Made by a program: the position numbers and the translations under genes. The notes below the pieces were generated by a model that was not told where the DNA came from, did not search any database, and saw only the letters and a program-made list of their open reading frames with translations. A stretch of DNA of 64,000 nucleotides from Pseudomonas sp. M30-35 (GTDB lineage: Bacteria; Pseudomonadota; Gammaproteobacteria; Pseudomonadales; Pseudomonadaceae): assembly GCF_002163625.1 (NCBI RefSeq), contig NZ_CP020892.1:4402001-4466000 (forward strand). Direction: 5' to 3'. Positions within the stretch are counted from its first letter, which is position 1; every line of letters starts with the position of its first letter. Positions 56,271-64,000 of this stretch are shown here, piece after piece.

Positions 56271-56416
56271 GTCCAACTCCTACTCAATACCGATACACTC
56301 AACGGCCCCGAACATGTGCACTTAAAACGGGACGAGCGATTAAAGCCGGGCAAAATAGCAGAAACATTGTGAAAAGAATGTCGATTATTTTTGTCATTAC
56401 ACGCCAAAAACGGACA

Positions 56417-56455
56417 CAAAAAAGCCCCTGACAGCCAAGCTGCCAGGGGCTTTTT
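56417..56455. terminator. Terminator between typA and cptA
   Basis: AAAAAGCCCCTG pairs with CAGGGGCTTTTT with a loop that can pair further (CAGC/GCTG). It lies 22 bp past the typA stop and has T-tracts on both strands. Confidence 0.9.
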
Positions 56456-56476
56456 AGGTGTAGCTAAAACTAATGC

Positions 56477-58288
56477 TTAGTTTTTGCTAGCACGCTTACG
56501 GTCAGTCTCAAGCAGGAACTTCTTACGCAGACGGATCGACTTAGGCGTGATTTCAGCCAATTCGTCGTCTTCGATGAATTCCAGAGCTTGTTCCAAGGTG
56601 TAACGGATTGGCGGAACCAGAGCGATGGTTTCGTCTTTACCGGAAGCACGCATGTTATCGAGCTTCTTACCCTTGGTTGGGTTAACAACCAGATCGTTAT
56701 CACGGCTGTTGATACCAACCAGCATGCCTTCGTATACGTCGTCGCCGTGGCCGAGGAACAACTTACCGCGAGCCTGCAGCGTTTCCAGCGAGTAAGTCAG
56801 AGCCTTACCAGTGGCGCTGGAAACCAGAACGCCCTGAATACGACCGCCCATATCGCCCGACTTCATCGGACCATAGTGGCTGAAGATGCTGGTCAGGATG
56901 CCCGAACCCGAAGTCAGGGTCAGGAACTGGTTACGGAAGCCGATCAGGCCACGCGCAGGAATGGTGTACTCAAGACGTACACGACCCTTGCCGTCTGGAA
57001 CCATGTTGGTCAGGTCACCTTTACGGTTACCCATCTGCTCCATCATCGGACCCTGGTGCTGCTCTTCCAGGTCGATGGTGACGTTTTCGAATGGTTCGTG
57101 CTTAGCGCCGTCAACCATGCGGATGATAACTTCCGGACGACCTACAGCCAGCTCGAAGCCTTCGCGGCGCATGGTTTCGATCAGTACCGAGAGGTGCAAT
57201 TCACCACGGCCAGAAACCTTGAACTTGTCAGCGCTGTCGCCTTCTTCAACGCGCAGGGCAACGTTGTACAGCAACTCTTTGTCGAGACGCTCTTTGATAT
57301 TACGGCTGGTGACGAACTTGCCTTCCTTACCGCAGAACGGCGAGTCGTTAACCTGGAAGGTCATGCTCACGGTTGGCTCGTCAACGGTCAACGGCTCAAG
57401 CGCTTCAACATTCAGCGGATCACACAGAGTGTCGGAAATGAACAGCTCGTCCATGCCGCTTACGCAAACGATATCACCGGCTTGCGCTTCGTTGACTTCA
57501 ACGCGCTGCAGACCCGAGTGACCCATGATCTTGAGGATACGGCCGTTACGCTTCTTGCCGTCAGTACCAATAGCGGTCACTGGAGTGTTGGTCTTGACCT
57601 TACCGCGAGCGATACGACCGATACCGATAACACCGAGGAAGCTGTTGTAGTCCAGTTGCGAGATTTGCATCTGGAACGGGCCATCAACGTCTACGGCTGG
57701 AGCCGGTACGTGGTCGATGATCGCCTGGAACAGCGGGTCCATGGTTTCTTCGAGCTTATCGTGCTCAAGACCTGCAATCCCGTTCAGGGCGCTGCAATAA
57801 ACGATTGGGAAATCGAGTTGCTCTTCGGTTGCACCCAAGTTATCGAACAGGTCGAAAATCTGGTCAACAACCCAGTCAGGACGTGCGCCCGGACGGTCGA
57901 TCTTGTTGATTACAACGATAGGACGCAAGCCAGCTTTAAACGCTTTCTGAGTTACGAAGCGAGTCTGTGGCATCGGGCCGTCTTGGGCGTCAACCACCAG
58001 CAGCACGGAGTCAACCATGCTCATTACACGCTCAACTTCACCACCGAAGTCGGCGTGGCCCGGGGTGTCTACGATGTTGATGTCGTAGTCATGCCATTTC
58101 AGAGCGGTGTTTTTAGCCAGAATGGTAATGCCACGCTCTTTTTCCTGGTCGTTGCTGTCCATCACGCGCTCGTTTTCAAGCTCTTTACGGTCAAGCGTGC
58201 CGGACTGGCGCAGGAGTTTGTCTACCAGGGTGGTTTTACCATGGTCAACGTGGGCAATGATTGCGATGTTACGTAGATTATCGATCAC
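56477..58288 (-). CDS. typA: Ribosome-associated translational GTPase TypA/BipA
   Basis: TypA is an EF-G-like GTPase that binds 70S ribosomes under stress or low temperature. The 603-residue protein has G1 AHVDHGKT, the switch region [12 protein letters not shown]3 DTPGHADF and G4 NKIDRP, then EF-G-like domains and the TypA-specific C-terminal domain ending in the basic [16 protein letters not shown]. The start is set at GTG 58286-58288, since [17 protein letters not shown] matches the family start and the length becomes 603; the upstream 12 codons are unlikely. Confidence 0.96.
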   Translation of the reverse strand: MIDNLRNIAIIAHVDHGKTTLVDKLLRQSGTLDRKELENERVMDSNDQEKERGITILAKNTALKWHDYDINIVDTPGHADFGGEVERVMSMVDSVLLVVDAQDGPMPQTRFVTQKAFKAGLRPIVVINKIDRPGARPDWVVDQIFDLFDNLGATEEQLDFPIVYCSALNGIAGLEHDKLEETMDPLFQAIIDHVPAPAVDVDGPFQMQISQLDYNSFLGVIGIGRIARGKVKTNTPVTAIGTDGKKRNGRILKIMGHSGLQRVEVNEAQAGDIVCVSGMDELFISDTLCDPLNVEALEPLTVDEPTVSMTFQVNDSPFCGKEGKFVTSRNIKERLDKELLYNVALRVEEGDSADKFKVSGRGELHLSVLIETMRREGFELAVGRPEVIIRMVDGAKHEPFENVTIDLEEQHQGPMMEQMGNRKGDLTNMVPDGKGRVRLEYTIPARGLIGFRNQFLTLTSGSGILTSIFSHYGPMKSGDMGGRIQGVLVSSATGKALTYSLETLQARGKLFLGHGDDVYEGMLVGINSRDNDLVVNPTKGKKLDNMRASGKDETIALVPPIRYTLEQALEFIEDDELAEITPKSIRLRKKFLLETDRKRASKN

Positions 58289-58477
58289 TTGTGTATCTCG
58301 ATCAGAGGATTCGGTCTGCCGCATAGTTTAGGCGGCGAGTATTAAGTAATTATAAATTCTGCCAGACGGCGTAAAAACGCATCGAGCGATGGCCAAAGCG
58401 CCTCGCTCAGCAGCTTTTACGCCGCCTGTATGTCGGGAGGGCGATGGCGGATGCTGCCGCCATTCAACCCGGGCGTC

Positions 58478-59932
58478 TTATGTCGGACGATAAACGCGCA
58501 CATTCGCATGCCCCTCATTTAATAAGTGGTGAGCATGCAAGCGACTCATGACACCCTTGTCGCAATACAACAAATACTGGCGACTAGGATCCAACTCTTT
58601 AAAGCGACTGTTGAGTGCGTAGAACGGCAGCGTTTGCACCTCAGTGCCGGGCAGCTGTAATGGCTCGTCCTCGGCGCTGTCCGGATGGCGGATATCAATA
58701 ATGACATGTCCGGCAAGGGCTTCGCTGACTTCCTCAACCTGAATATCTTTGCCCAGCTCATCAATGACCTTGTCGATCGGTAGCTGGGTTGCGCTCTGAA
58801 CTGCACGCTCAAGCACCGTCATATCGAACTGCTTTTCTTCATAAGCAATGCGATCGGGCTTGGCTTTGGTGGTCGGGTTGATCGAAATCACACCGCAGTA
58901 TTCAGGCATATGCTTGGCAAAGTCGGCGGTGCCGATCTGCGTCGCGGTATTAATAATGTCTTGCTTATGGCTGGCCAATAGCGGGCGCAGCACCAGCTTC
59001 TCAGTGGCGGCGTCGATCACCGACAAGTTGGGCAGGGTCTGGCTCGACACCTGCGAGATAGCTTCGCCGGTCACCAGAGCGTCGATCTGCAAGCGATCAC
59101 TGATCTGCGTAGCGGCGCGCAACATCATGCGCTTCAACACCACACCCATCTGGCTGTTATCCACCTTGCCGAGGATTTCGCCGAGCACTTCCTCAAACGG
59201 AACGCTAATAAACAGTACGCGTTGCGAGCTGCCGAATTTCTTCCACAGATAATGCGCAACTTCCATCACGCCCAACTCGTGGGCGCGGCCACCGAGATTG
59301 AAGAAGCAAAAGTGAGTCACCAGGCCACGACGCATCATTTGATAGGCGGCGACGGTTGAGTCAAAGCCGCCCGACATCAATACCAGCGTCTGCTCCAGCG
59401 AACCCAGTGGATAACCGCCAAGGCCTTCATGCTGGTGATGGATGACGAACAGCCGTTGGTCACGGATTTCCATGCGCACGACAACGTCAGGATATTTCAG
59501 AGAGATACCGGCAGCGCCACACTGCTGACGCAACTGACTGCCTACATAACGCTCAACATCCATCGAGCTGAAGGGGTGCTTGCCCGCACGCTTGCAGCGC
59601 ACAGAAAAAATCTTGCCCGGCAATTGGTCAGCGAAATGCAGCTTGCACTTTTCCAGTACATCGTCGAAATCACCCAGTGGGTATTCGTTGACTTCCAGGA
59701 AATGAGTGATCCCCGGCGTGCAGCTAAGACGATTAGTCAGCTCGCCGAGAAGCTTGGCATCAGTTAGGGTTGTCTCCACTTCCAGATTATCCCAGACACC
59801 GGTAACCGAGAGCTGCGGATCGAGATCGCGCAACACGGAGCGGATGTTCTTGGCCAATTGCCGGATGAAGTTCTTGCGAACGGGCCGACTCTTGATGGTG
59901 ATTTCTGGGAAAACTTTTACGATCAGTTTCAT
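58478..59932 (-). CDS. thiI: tRNA 4-thiouridine synthetase ThiI
   Basis: ThiI makes s4U8 in tRNA and supplies sulfur for thiazole in thiamine synthesis. The 484-residue protein starts at 59932 ([20 protein letters not shown]). It has a ferredoxin-like and THUMP domain, the PP-loop ATP site [16 protein letters not shown], and a rhodanese domain whose active Cys is in [11 protein letters not shown] at the C-terminus, the long form seen in proteobacteria. It is divergent from glnA. Confidence 0.96.
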   Translation of the reverse strand: MKLIVKVFPEITIKSRPVRKNFIRQLAKNIRSVLRDLDPQLSVTGVWDNLEVETTLTDAKLLGELTNRLSCTPGITHFLEVNEYPLGDFDDVLEKCKLHFADQLPGKIFSVRCKRAGKHPFSSMDVERYVGSQLRQQCGAAGISLKYPDVVVRMEIRDQRLFVIHHQHEGLGGYPLGSLEQTLVLMSGGFDSTVAAYQMMRRGLVTHFCFFNLGGRAHELGVMEVAHYLWKKFGSSQRVLFISVPFEEVLGEILGKVDNSQMGVVLKRMMLRAATQISDRLQIDALVTGEAISQVSSQTLPNLSVIDAATEKLVLRPLLASHKQDIINTATQIGTADFAKHMPEYCGVISINPTTKAKPDRIAYEEKQFDMTVLERAVQSATQLPIDKVIDELGKDIQVEEVSEALAGHVIIDIRHPDSAEDEPLQLPGTEVQTLPFYALNSRFKELDPSRQYLLYCDKGVMSRLHAHHLLNEGHANVRVYRPT

Positions 59933-60029
59933 GGAAGCAACGCGCGCCAAGCTCGCGAAAAAACAGGGGCGCGGATTATAGCGGAAATTGTGCAAGGTTT
60001 GATCAAAAACCTTACTCAAACATTTTAGC

Positions 60030-60075
60030 GCACTAAAGTGGTGCCAAATTACTTTGCGCAGCACTTATTTGGTGC
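60030..60075 (+). promoter_or_regulatory. Two NtrC-binding sites upstream of glnA
   Basis: GCACTAAAGTGGTGC (60030-60044) and GCACTTATTTGGTGC (60061-60075) both match the NtrC consensus GCAC-N7-GTGC with TGGTGC. Their centres are 31 bp apart, about three turns, and they lie about 75-120 bp before the sigma-54 boxes, the standard enhancer layout. Confidence 0.88.
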
Positions 60076-60148
60076 GCGGATCAATTTATAAATTGCGATC
60101 AACCCCCGCCGCTCCTGCGTTTGCGGGTTTTAGTCCATCACAGTGCAC

Positions 60149-60164
60149 TGGCATGCAAATTGCT
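60149..60164 (+). promoter_or_regulatory. Sigma-54 promoter of glnA
   Basis: TGGCATGCAAATTGCT has GG and GC at the -24/-12 positions with correct spacing (TGGCAY-N5-TTGCW). It ends 96 bp before the glnA ATG. Confidence 0.9.
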
Positions 60165-60259
60165 CCCTTGTGAGGCAGGTAGTACTGGCGGAGTATCCGC
60201 CGAGCTTTTCCGAATTTTGTGGGCTCAACAGATTGAGCCTAATCCGCCTGGAGGACAGC

Positions 60260-61666
60260 ATGTCGAAGTCGATTCAACTTATTAAAGAACACGACGTGAA
60301 GTGGGTAGACCTGCGCTTCACTGACACCAAGGGTAAGCAGCACCACGTAACCATGCCCGCACGCGACGCGCTGGATGAAGACTTCTTCGAACATGGCAAA
60401 ATGTTCGACGGTTCCTCTATTCATGGCTGGAAAGGTATCGAAGCTTCCGACATGATCCTGATGCCGGTTGATGAAACCGCCGTGCTGGACCCGTTCACCG
60501 AAGAGCCAACCCTGATTCTGGTTTGCGACATCGTTGAGCCAAGCACCATGCAAGGCTACGACCGCGACCCACGTTCCATCGCCAAGCGCGCTGAAGAATT
60601 CCTTAAGTCGACCGGCATCGGTGACACTGTATTCGTTGGCCCGGAGCCTGAGTTCTTCATCTTCGACGAAGTAAAGTTCAAGTCGGACATCTCCGGCTCG
60701 ATGTTCAAAATCTACTCCGAGCAAGGTTCCTGGAACACTGACGGCGACATCGAAGGCGGCAACAAAGGCCACCGTCCAGCCGTTAAAGGTGGTTATTTCC
60801 CAGTTCCGCCATGCGACCACGATCATGAAATCCGTACCGCCATGTGTAATGCCATGGAAGATATGGGTCTGGTCATCGAAGTTCACCACCACGAAGTGGC
60901 GACTGCCGGCCAGAACGAAATCGGCGTTAAGTTCAACACCCTGGTAGCCAAGGCTGACGAAGTTCAGACCCTGAAGTACTGCGTGCACAACGTTGCTGAC
61001 GCCTACGGCAAAACCGCTACCTTTATGCCTAAGCCACTGTACGGCGATAACGGCTCGGGTATGCACGTTCACATGTCGATCTCCAAAGACGGCAAGAACA
61101 CCTTCTCCGGCGAAGGCTATGCCGGCCTGTCTGACATCGCTCTGTACTTCATCGGCGGTATCATCAAGCACGGTAAGGCACTGAACGGCTTCACCAACCC
61201 ATCGACCAACTCCTACAAGCGTTTGGTCCCTGGCTTCGAAGCTCCAGTAATGCTGGCTTACTCGGCTCGCAACCGTTCTGCCTCGATCCGTATTCCTTAC
61301 GTTGCCAGCCCTAAAGCTCGCCGTATCGAAGCGCGCTTCCCGGATCCAGCAGCCAACCCATACCTAGCCTTCGCAGCATTGCTGATGGCTGGTATCGACG
61401 GTATCCAGAACAAGATCCACCCTGGCGATGCAGCTGACAAAAACCTGTACGACCTGCCACCAGAAGAAGGCAAGTTGATCCCACAGGTTTGCGGCAGCCT
61501 GAAAGAAGCCCTGGAAGAGCTCGACAAAGGTCGTGCGTTCCTGACCAAAGGCGGCGTATTCAGCGACGACTTCATCGATGCTTATCTCGAACTCAAGCAC
61601 GAAGAAGAAATCAAAGTACGCACCTTCGTACACCCACTGGAATACGACCTGTACTACAGCGTCTAA
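60260..61666 (+). CDS. glnA: Glutamine synthetase type I
   Basis: GlnA joins ammonia to glutamate with ATP, the central nitrogen-assimilation enzyme; it forms a dodecamer. The 468-residue protein starts at 60260 with GGAGG upstream. It shows [16 protein letters not shown], the ATP site [16 protein letters not shown], the [10 protein letters not shown] block and the adenylylation loop [10 protein letters not shown], whose Tyr is modified by GlnE. A longer upstream reading would cross the sigma-54 promoter and is rejected. It is driven by the NtrC/sigma-54 system and followed by a terminator. Confidence 0.98.
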   Translation: MSKSIQLIKEHDVKWVDLRFTDTKGKQHHVTMPARDALDEDFFEHGKMFDGSSIHGWKGIEASDMILMPVDETAVLDPFTEEPTLILVCDIVEPSTMQGYDRDPRSIAKRAEEFLKSTGIGDTVFVGPEPEFFIFDEVKFKSDISGSMFKIYSEQGSWNTDGDIEGGNKGHRPAVKGGYFPVPPCDHDHEIRTAMCNAMEDMGLVIEVHHHEVATAGQNEIGVKFNTLVAKADEVQTLKYCVHNVADAYGKTATFMPKPLYGDNGSGMHVHMSISKDGKNTFSGEGYAGLSDIALYFIGGIIKHGKALNGFTNPSTNSYKRLVPGFEAPVMLAYSARNRSASIRIPYVASPKARRIEARFPDPAANPYLAFAALLMAGIDGIQNKIHPGDAADKNLYDLPPEEGKLIPQVCGSLKEALEELDKGRAFLTKGGVFSDDFIDAYLELKHEEEIKVRTFVHPLEYDLYYSV

Positions 61667-61680
61667 TCCAGCCGGTATGA

Positions 61681-61707
61681 CAAAAGGCCACCCTCGGGTG
61701 GCCTTTT
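61681..61707 (+). terminator. Terminator of glnA
   Basis: CAAAAGGCCACCC pairs with GGGTGGCCTTTTG, followed by TTTTTA. It lies 15 bp after the glnA stop. Confidence 0.92.
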
Positions 61708-61867
61708 GTTTTTATAAGACTGCAACCCGGACCAAACCCGCGTAGATTGTCCGCCAGCGCCCTCACCCCCTTGTTTTATGCGCCCGCACACACTGCAACA
61801 TGCCGACACTTGCCAGCAGCGCTGAGCAGTGCAATCTTTATTAGCAAACTCAATTGAGAGATCGGCC

Positions 61868-62428
61868 ATGCGCACCCTAATTGCCTGCCTTTTACTCGCC
61901 GCCGCCCTGCCGGCCAGCGCGCAAATCTATAAATACACAGACGCCAACGGCAACACGGTTTTCACCAATGAGCCACCTGATGGCGCCAAGACAGAAGTCA
62001 TCGAGCTACCCAAAACCAACACAGTAGAGATGCAAACACCGAAAGCGCCAATCAGCGATGACAGCACAGAGGCCCCTGCCGAAGCTCAGGCGTCTTATCA
62101 AGTGCTTGAGCTAACAGGCATACCCGATGAAGCAGCGCTGCGTGCAAACAACGGCACATTCAGCGTCGGCGTTAATATTCAGCCACGTCTATCGCCAGCC
62201 CATCGCCTGCAACTCGTGCTCGACGGCCAGCCTTATGGCGAGCCGTCTAACGTACCGCGCCTACAACTGAACAATATTGATCGCGGCGAGCACTCACTGG
62301 CAGTGCAAGTGATCAGCGCCACCAACACCGTGCAACAAAGCGAAACCAGCTTCTTTACCGTGCAACGGGTCAACACCAACAACAGCCCCGCATTCGTTCC
62401 TAAACCTAAACCTAAGCCAGCCCCTTAA
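61868..62428 (+). CDS. DUF4124 domain secreted protein, first of pair
   Basis: A 186-residue protein with signal peptide MRTLIACLLLAAALPASA cut before QIYKY. A DUF4124 domain follows (YKYTDANGNTVFTNEPPDGA), then an immunoglobulin-like region ending in a Pro/Lys tail. The family is common in Pseudomonas beside glnA-ntrBC, and the function is unknown. The stop TAA overlaps the next gene's ATG (TAATG). Confidence 0.88.
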   Translation: MRTLIACLLLAAALPASAQIYKYTDANGNTVFTNEPPDGAKTEVIELPKTNTVEMQTPKAPISDDSTEAPAEAQASYQVLELTGIPDEAALRANNGTFSVGVNIQPRLSPAHRLQLVLDGQPYGEPSNVPRLQLNNIDRGEHSLAVQVISATNTVQQSETSFFTVQRVNTNNSPAFVPKPKPKPAP

Positions 62429-63042
62429 TGCGCGCACTTTTAATCTGTTTATTGCTGCTCAGTAGCCTGCCCGCCTCGGCGCAGGTCTACACCTATATAG
62501 ATGCGGAAGGGAATCGGGTGTTTACCGACCAACCCAGAGGTGGTGATGCCAAGCCGGTCAAAATGGCACCCACCAACGGCATGACTCCCACCATCAAGCT
62601 AAAACCGGAAGTTGAACAAACCCAACCGGTGGTTTTGTCCTATCAACTTCTGCGCATTTTGGTGCCACAACCCGATGCAACGATTCGCGACAACGCAGGC
62701 AATCTGATTGTCAGCGCCACCAGTGAACCGGAACTGCTACCCGGCCATCGTTTTCGTTTGATCCTCGATGGCGATGTGATCGGCGAGACCGGCCGCAGCC
62801 CGGTTTTCCCACTTGAAAATATTGATCGCGGCACGCACCAATTGGCCGTTGAAATCATTGATGAGCATGAGCGCATCATTGAGCGAACGCCAAGTCAGCC
62901 ATTCCACCTGCTGCGCACGTCGCTGGCGCAAAAGCGCCAGGTTAATCCCTGCAAAATAAAAGACTTTGGTGTGCGCCCGGAATGCCCGCTGAAGGATAAA
63001 CCTGAAGAAGAAAGCGACATTCCTTTCGTTCCTTTTATGTAG
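62428..63042 (+). CDS. DUF4124 domain secreted protein, second of pair
   Basis: A 204-residue paralogue of the preceding protein. Signal peptide MRALLICLLLLSSLPASA is followed by QVYTYIDAEGNRVFTDQPRG (DUF4124) and a beta-rich domain sharing FRLILDGD and NIDRGTHQLAV with its neighbour (QLVLDGQ, NIDRGEHSLAV). The C-terminus contains a Cys pair (NPCKIKDFG, RPECPLKD). The two genes form an operon between glnA and ntrB. Confidence 0.88.
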   Translation: MRALLICLLLLSSLPASAQVYTYIDAEGNRVFTDQPRGGDAKPVKMAPTNGMTPTIKLKPEVEQTQPVVLSYQLLRILVPQPDATIRDNAGNLIVSATSEPELLPGHRFRLILDGDVIGETGRSPVFPLENIDRGTHQLAVEIIDEHERIIERTPSQPFHLLRTSLAQKRQVNPCKIKDFGVRPECPLKDKPEEESDIPFVPFM

Positions 63043-63056
63043 CCCATCACGCACTC

Positions 63057-63071
63057 GCACCACTTTAGTGC
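63057..63071 (+). promoter_or_regulatory. NtrC-binding site upstream of ntrB
   Basis: GCACCACTTTAGTGC is the exact reverse complement of the glnA site at 60030-60044. It lies about 120 bp upstream of a sigma-54-like promoter, so ntrB is probably under NtrC control. Confidence 0.8.
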
Positions 63072-63190
63072 GCGCGCGAGCAACGACTTCTATACTCTCC
63101 CTGTTTTGGGTCGCCCTGCGCACGGCGATCTACACCTATTTATGGGCGTTGTCGCTATTTATGCGGGTTAAACGCTACTTTTCAGGGCTT

Positions 63191-63206
63191 TGGTTTGCTT
63201 CTTGCA
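63191..63206 (+). promoter_or_regulatory. Sigma-54-like promoter of ntrB
   Basis: TGGTTTGCTTCTTGCA keeps GG and GC at -24/-12 with the correct 16-bp frame. It ends 31 bp before the ntrB start. Confidence 0.65.
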
Positions 63207-63237
63207 TTTTCATAACCACTGCCGGAAGCCGATGCCT

Positions 63238-64000
63238 ATGATCATTAACGACGCACTGCACCGCCTGCTACTCGACAACCTGACAACCGCTACATTATTG
63301 CTCGACGCAGAACTGTGTCTTGAATACATGAACCCGGCTGCCGAAATGCTCTTAGCCGTAAGCGGCCAACGCAGCCACGGCCAATTTATCAGTGAGCTTT
63401 TCACTGAGTCCGCTGAAGCACTCAGCTCATTGCGCCAAGCGGTTGATGAAGCCCATCCATTCAACAAGCGTGAAGCGGTACTGACCTCGATAACCGGGCA
63501 AAACCTCACCGTAGACTATGCTGTTACACCGGTGATTAGTCGCGGCAAAACCTTGCTCCTGCTCGAAGTCTTCCCTCGCGACCGCATGCTGCGCATCACC
63601 AAAGAAGAAGCGCAGCTTTCCAAGCAAGAGACCACCAAACTGCTGGTTCGCGGCTTAGCTCACGAGATCAAAAACCCACTGGGTGGCATTCGTGGTGCAG
63701 CGCAACTGCTGGCCCGTGAACTCCCCGAAGACAACCTCAAGGATTACACCAACGTGATCATTGAAGAAGCTGATCGCCTGCGTAATTTGGTTGACCGCAT
63801 GCTTGGCTCGAACAAGCTGCCGTCGCTATCGATGACCAACGTGCATGAAGTGCTCGAGCGCGTCAGCAGCCTGGTTGAAGCCGAAAGCCAAGGCTGCATC
63901 ACCTTGGTGCGTGACTACGATCCGAGCATCCCGGATGTACTGATCGACCGCGAACAAATGATCCAGGCCATGCTCAATATCGTGCGCAACGCCATGCAGG
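63238..64000 (+). CDS. ntrB: Nitrogen regulation sensor kinase NtrB, 5' part
   Basis: The right edge cuts this gene; 254 residues are visible. NtrB (GlnL) phosphorylates NtrC under nitrogen limitation and is controlled by PII. The visible part has an N-terminal PAS domain (LEYMNPAAEMLLAVSGQRSH), the phospho-acceptor His in LAHEIKNPLGGIRGAAQLLA and the beginning of the ATPase domain (QAMLNIVRNAMQ, N-box). The start at 63238 gives GGAAG a 9-base spacing; 63232 is also possible. Confidence 0.95.
   Translation, partial: MIINDALHRLLLDNLTTATLLLDAELCLEYMNPAAEMLLAVSGQRSHGQFISELFTESAEALSSLRQAVDEAHPFNKREAVLTSITGQNLTVDYAVTPVISRGKTLLLLEVFPRDRMLRITKEEAQLSKQETTKLLVRGLAHEIKNPLGGIRGAAQLLARELPEDNLKDYTNVIIEEADRLRNLVDRMLGSNKLPSLSMTNVHEVLERVSSLVEAESQGCITLVRDYDPSIPDVLIDREQMIQAMLNIVRNAMQ

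Noticed and set aside
56588..58276. A 562-codon open frame opposite typA
   Set aside because: It is the antisense shadow of a highly conserved gene with strong codon bias; it has no domain and no ribosome site.
60239..61171. A 310-codon open frame opposite glnA
   Set aside because: It is antisense to glnA, lacks a recognisable domain, and ends in the glnA ribosome-site region.

Overview
The window is a piece of a Pseudomonas-type gammaproteobacterial chromosome. The left block (1-20652) and right block (54531-64000) carry genes and gene orders typical of Pseudomonas: hisE-tatA-tatB-tatC-rsmE; dtd/pip; an estA-type autotransporter esterase; fbp; and typA, thiI, glnA and ntrB, with sigma-54 promoters and NtrC sites before glnA and ntrB. 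The species cannot be fixed from sequence alone.

Left block. HisE (partial) and the Tat translocase operon lead into rsmE. Next is an HxlR regulator divergent from a short-chain dehydrogenase and a DsbA-fold isomerase, with a paired palindromic operator placed in the promoter spacer. A sugar-acid-type catabolic cluster follows: TRAP large and small permeases and an RraA-like aldolase on the minus strand; IclR regulator, TRAP binding protein and an enolase-superfamily dehydratase/racemase on the plus strand. Housekeeping genes, small lipoproteins, EstA and a membrane diguanylate cyclase complete the block.

Middle block (about 20.7-51.6 kb). This is an accessory island for surface adhesion. 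It holds four paralogous Ig-like-repeat adhesins (1393, 896, 848 and 1391 aa). They share one C-terminal domain of about 85 residues but have different domains just before it. The island also has a complete type I secretion apparatus (TolC-like, HlyD-like, and a LapB-type ABC exporter with a dead peptidase domain), an OmpA-like lipoprotein-sized partner, a LysR-type regulator and a TPR/glycosyltransferase-like protein. IS110, IS630 and IS3 copies or remnants and long AT-rich gaps show that it was assembled by transfer and rearrangement. The last two adhesins lie in a tandem duplication that includes their promoters and terminators. Aquaporin and GlsB-like genes sit inside the island beside the IS debris.

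Toxin block (52.3-54.5 kb). A 420-aa protein with a LysM-like segment and a glycine-zipper hydrophobic tail overlaps, by ATGA, a small membrane protein. A second copy of that membrane protein follows about 500 bp later, and broken copies of the toxin tail lie before the second copy and after it. This looks like a pore-forming antibacterial effector with an expanded immunity array.

Right block. A CptA-type phosphoethanolamine transferase, TypA, ThiI, GlnA with an NtrC-dependent sigma-54 promoter, two tandem DUF4124 proteins, and the start of ntrB.
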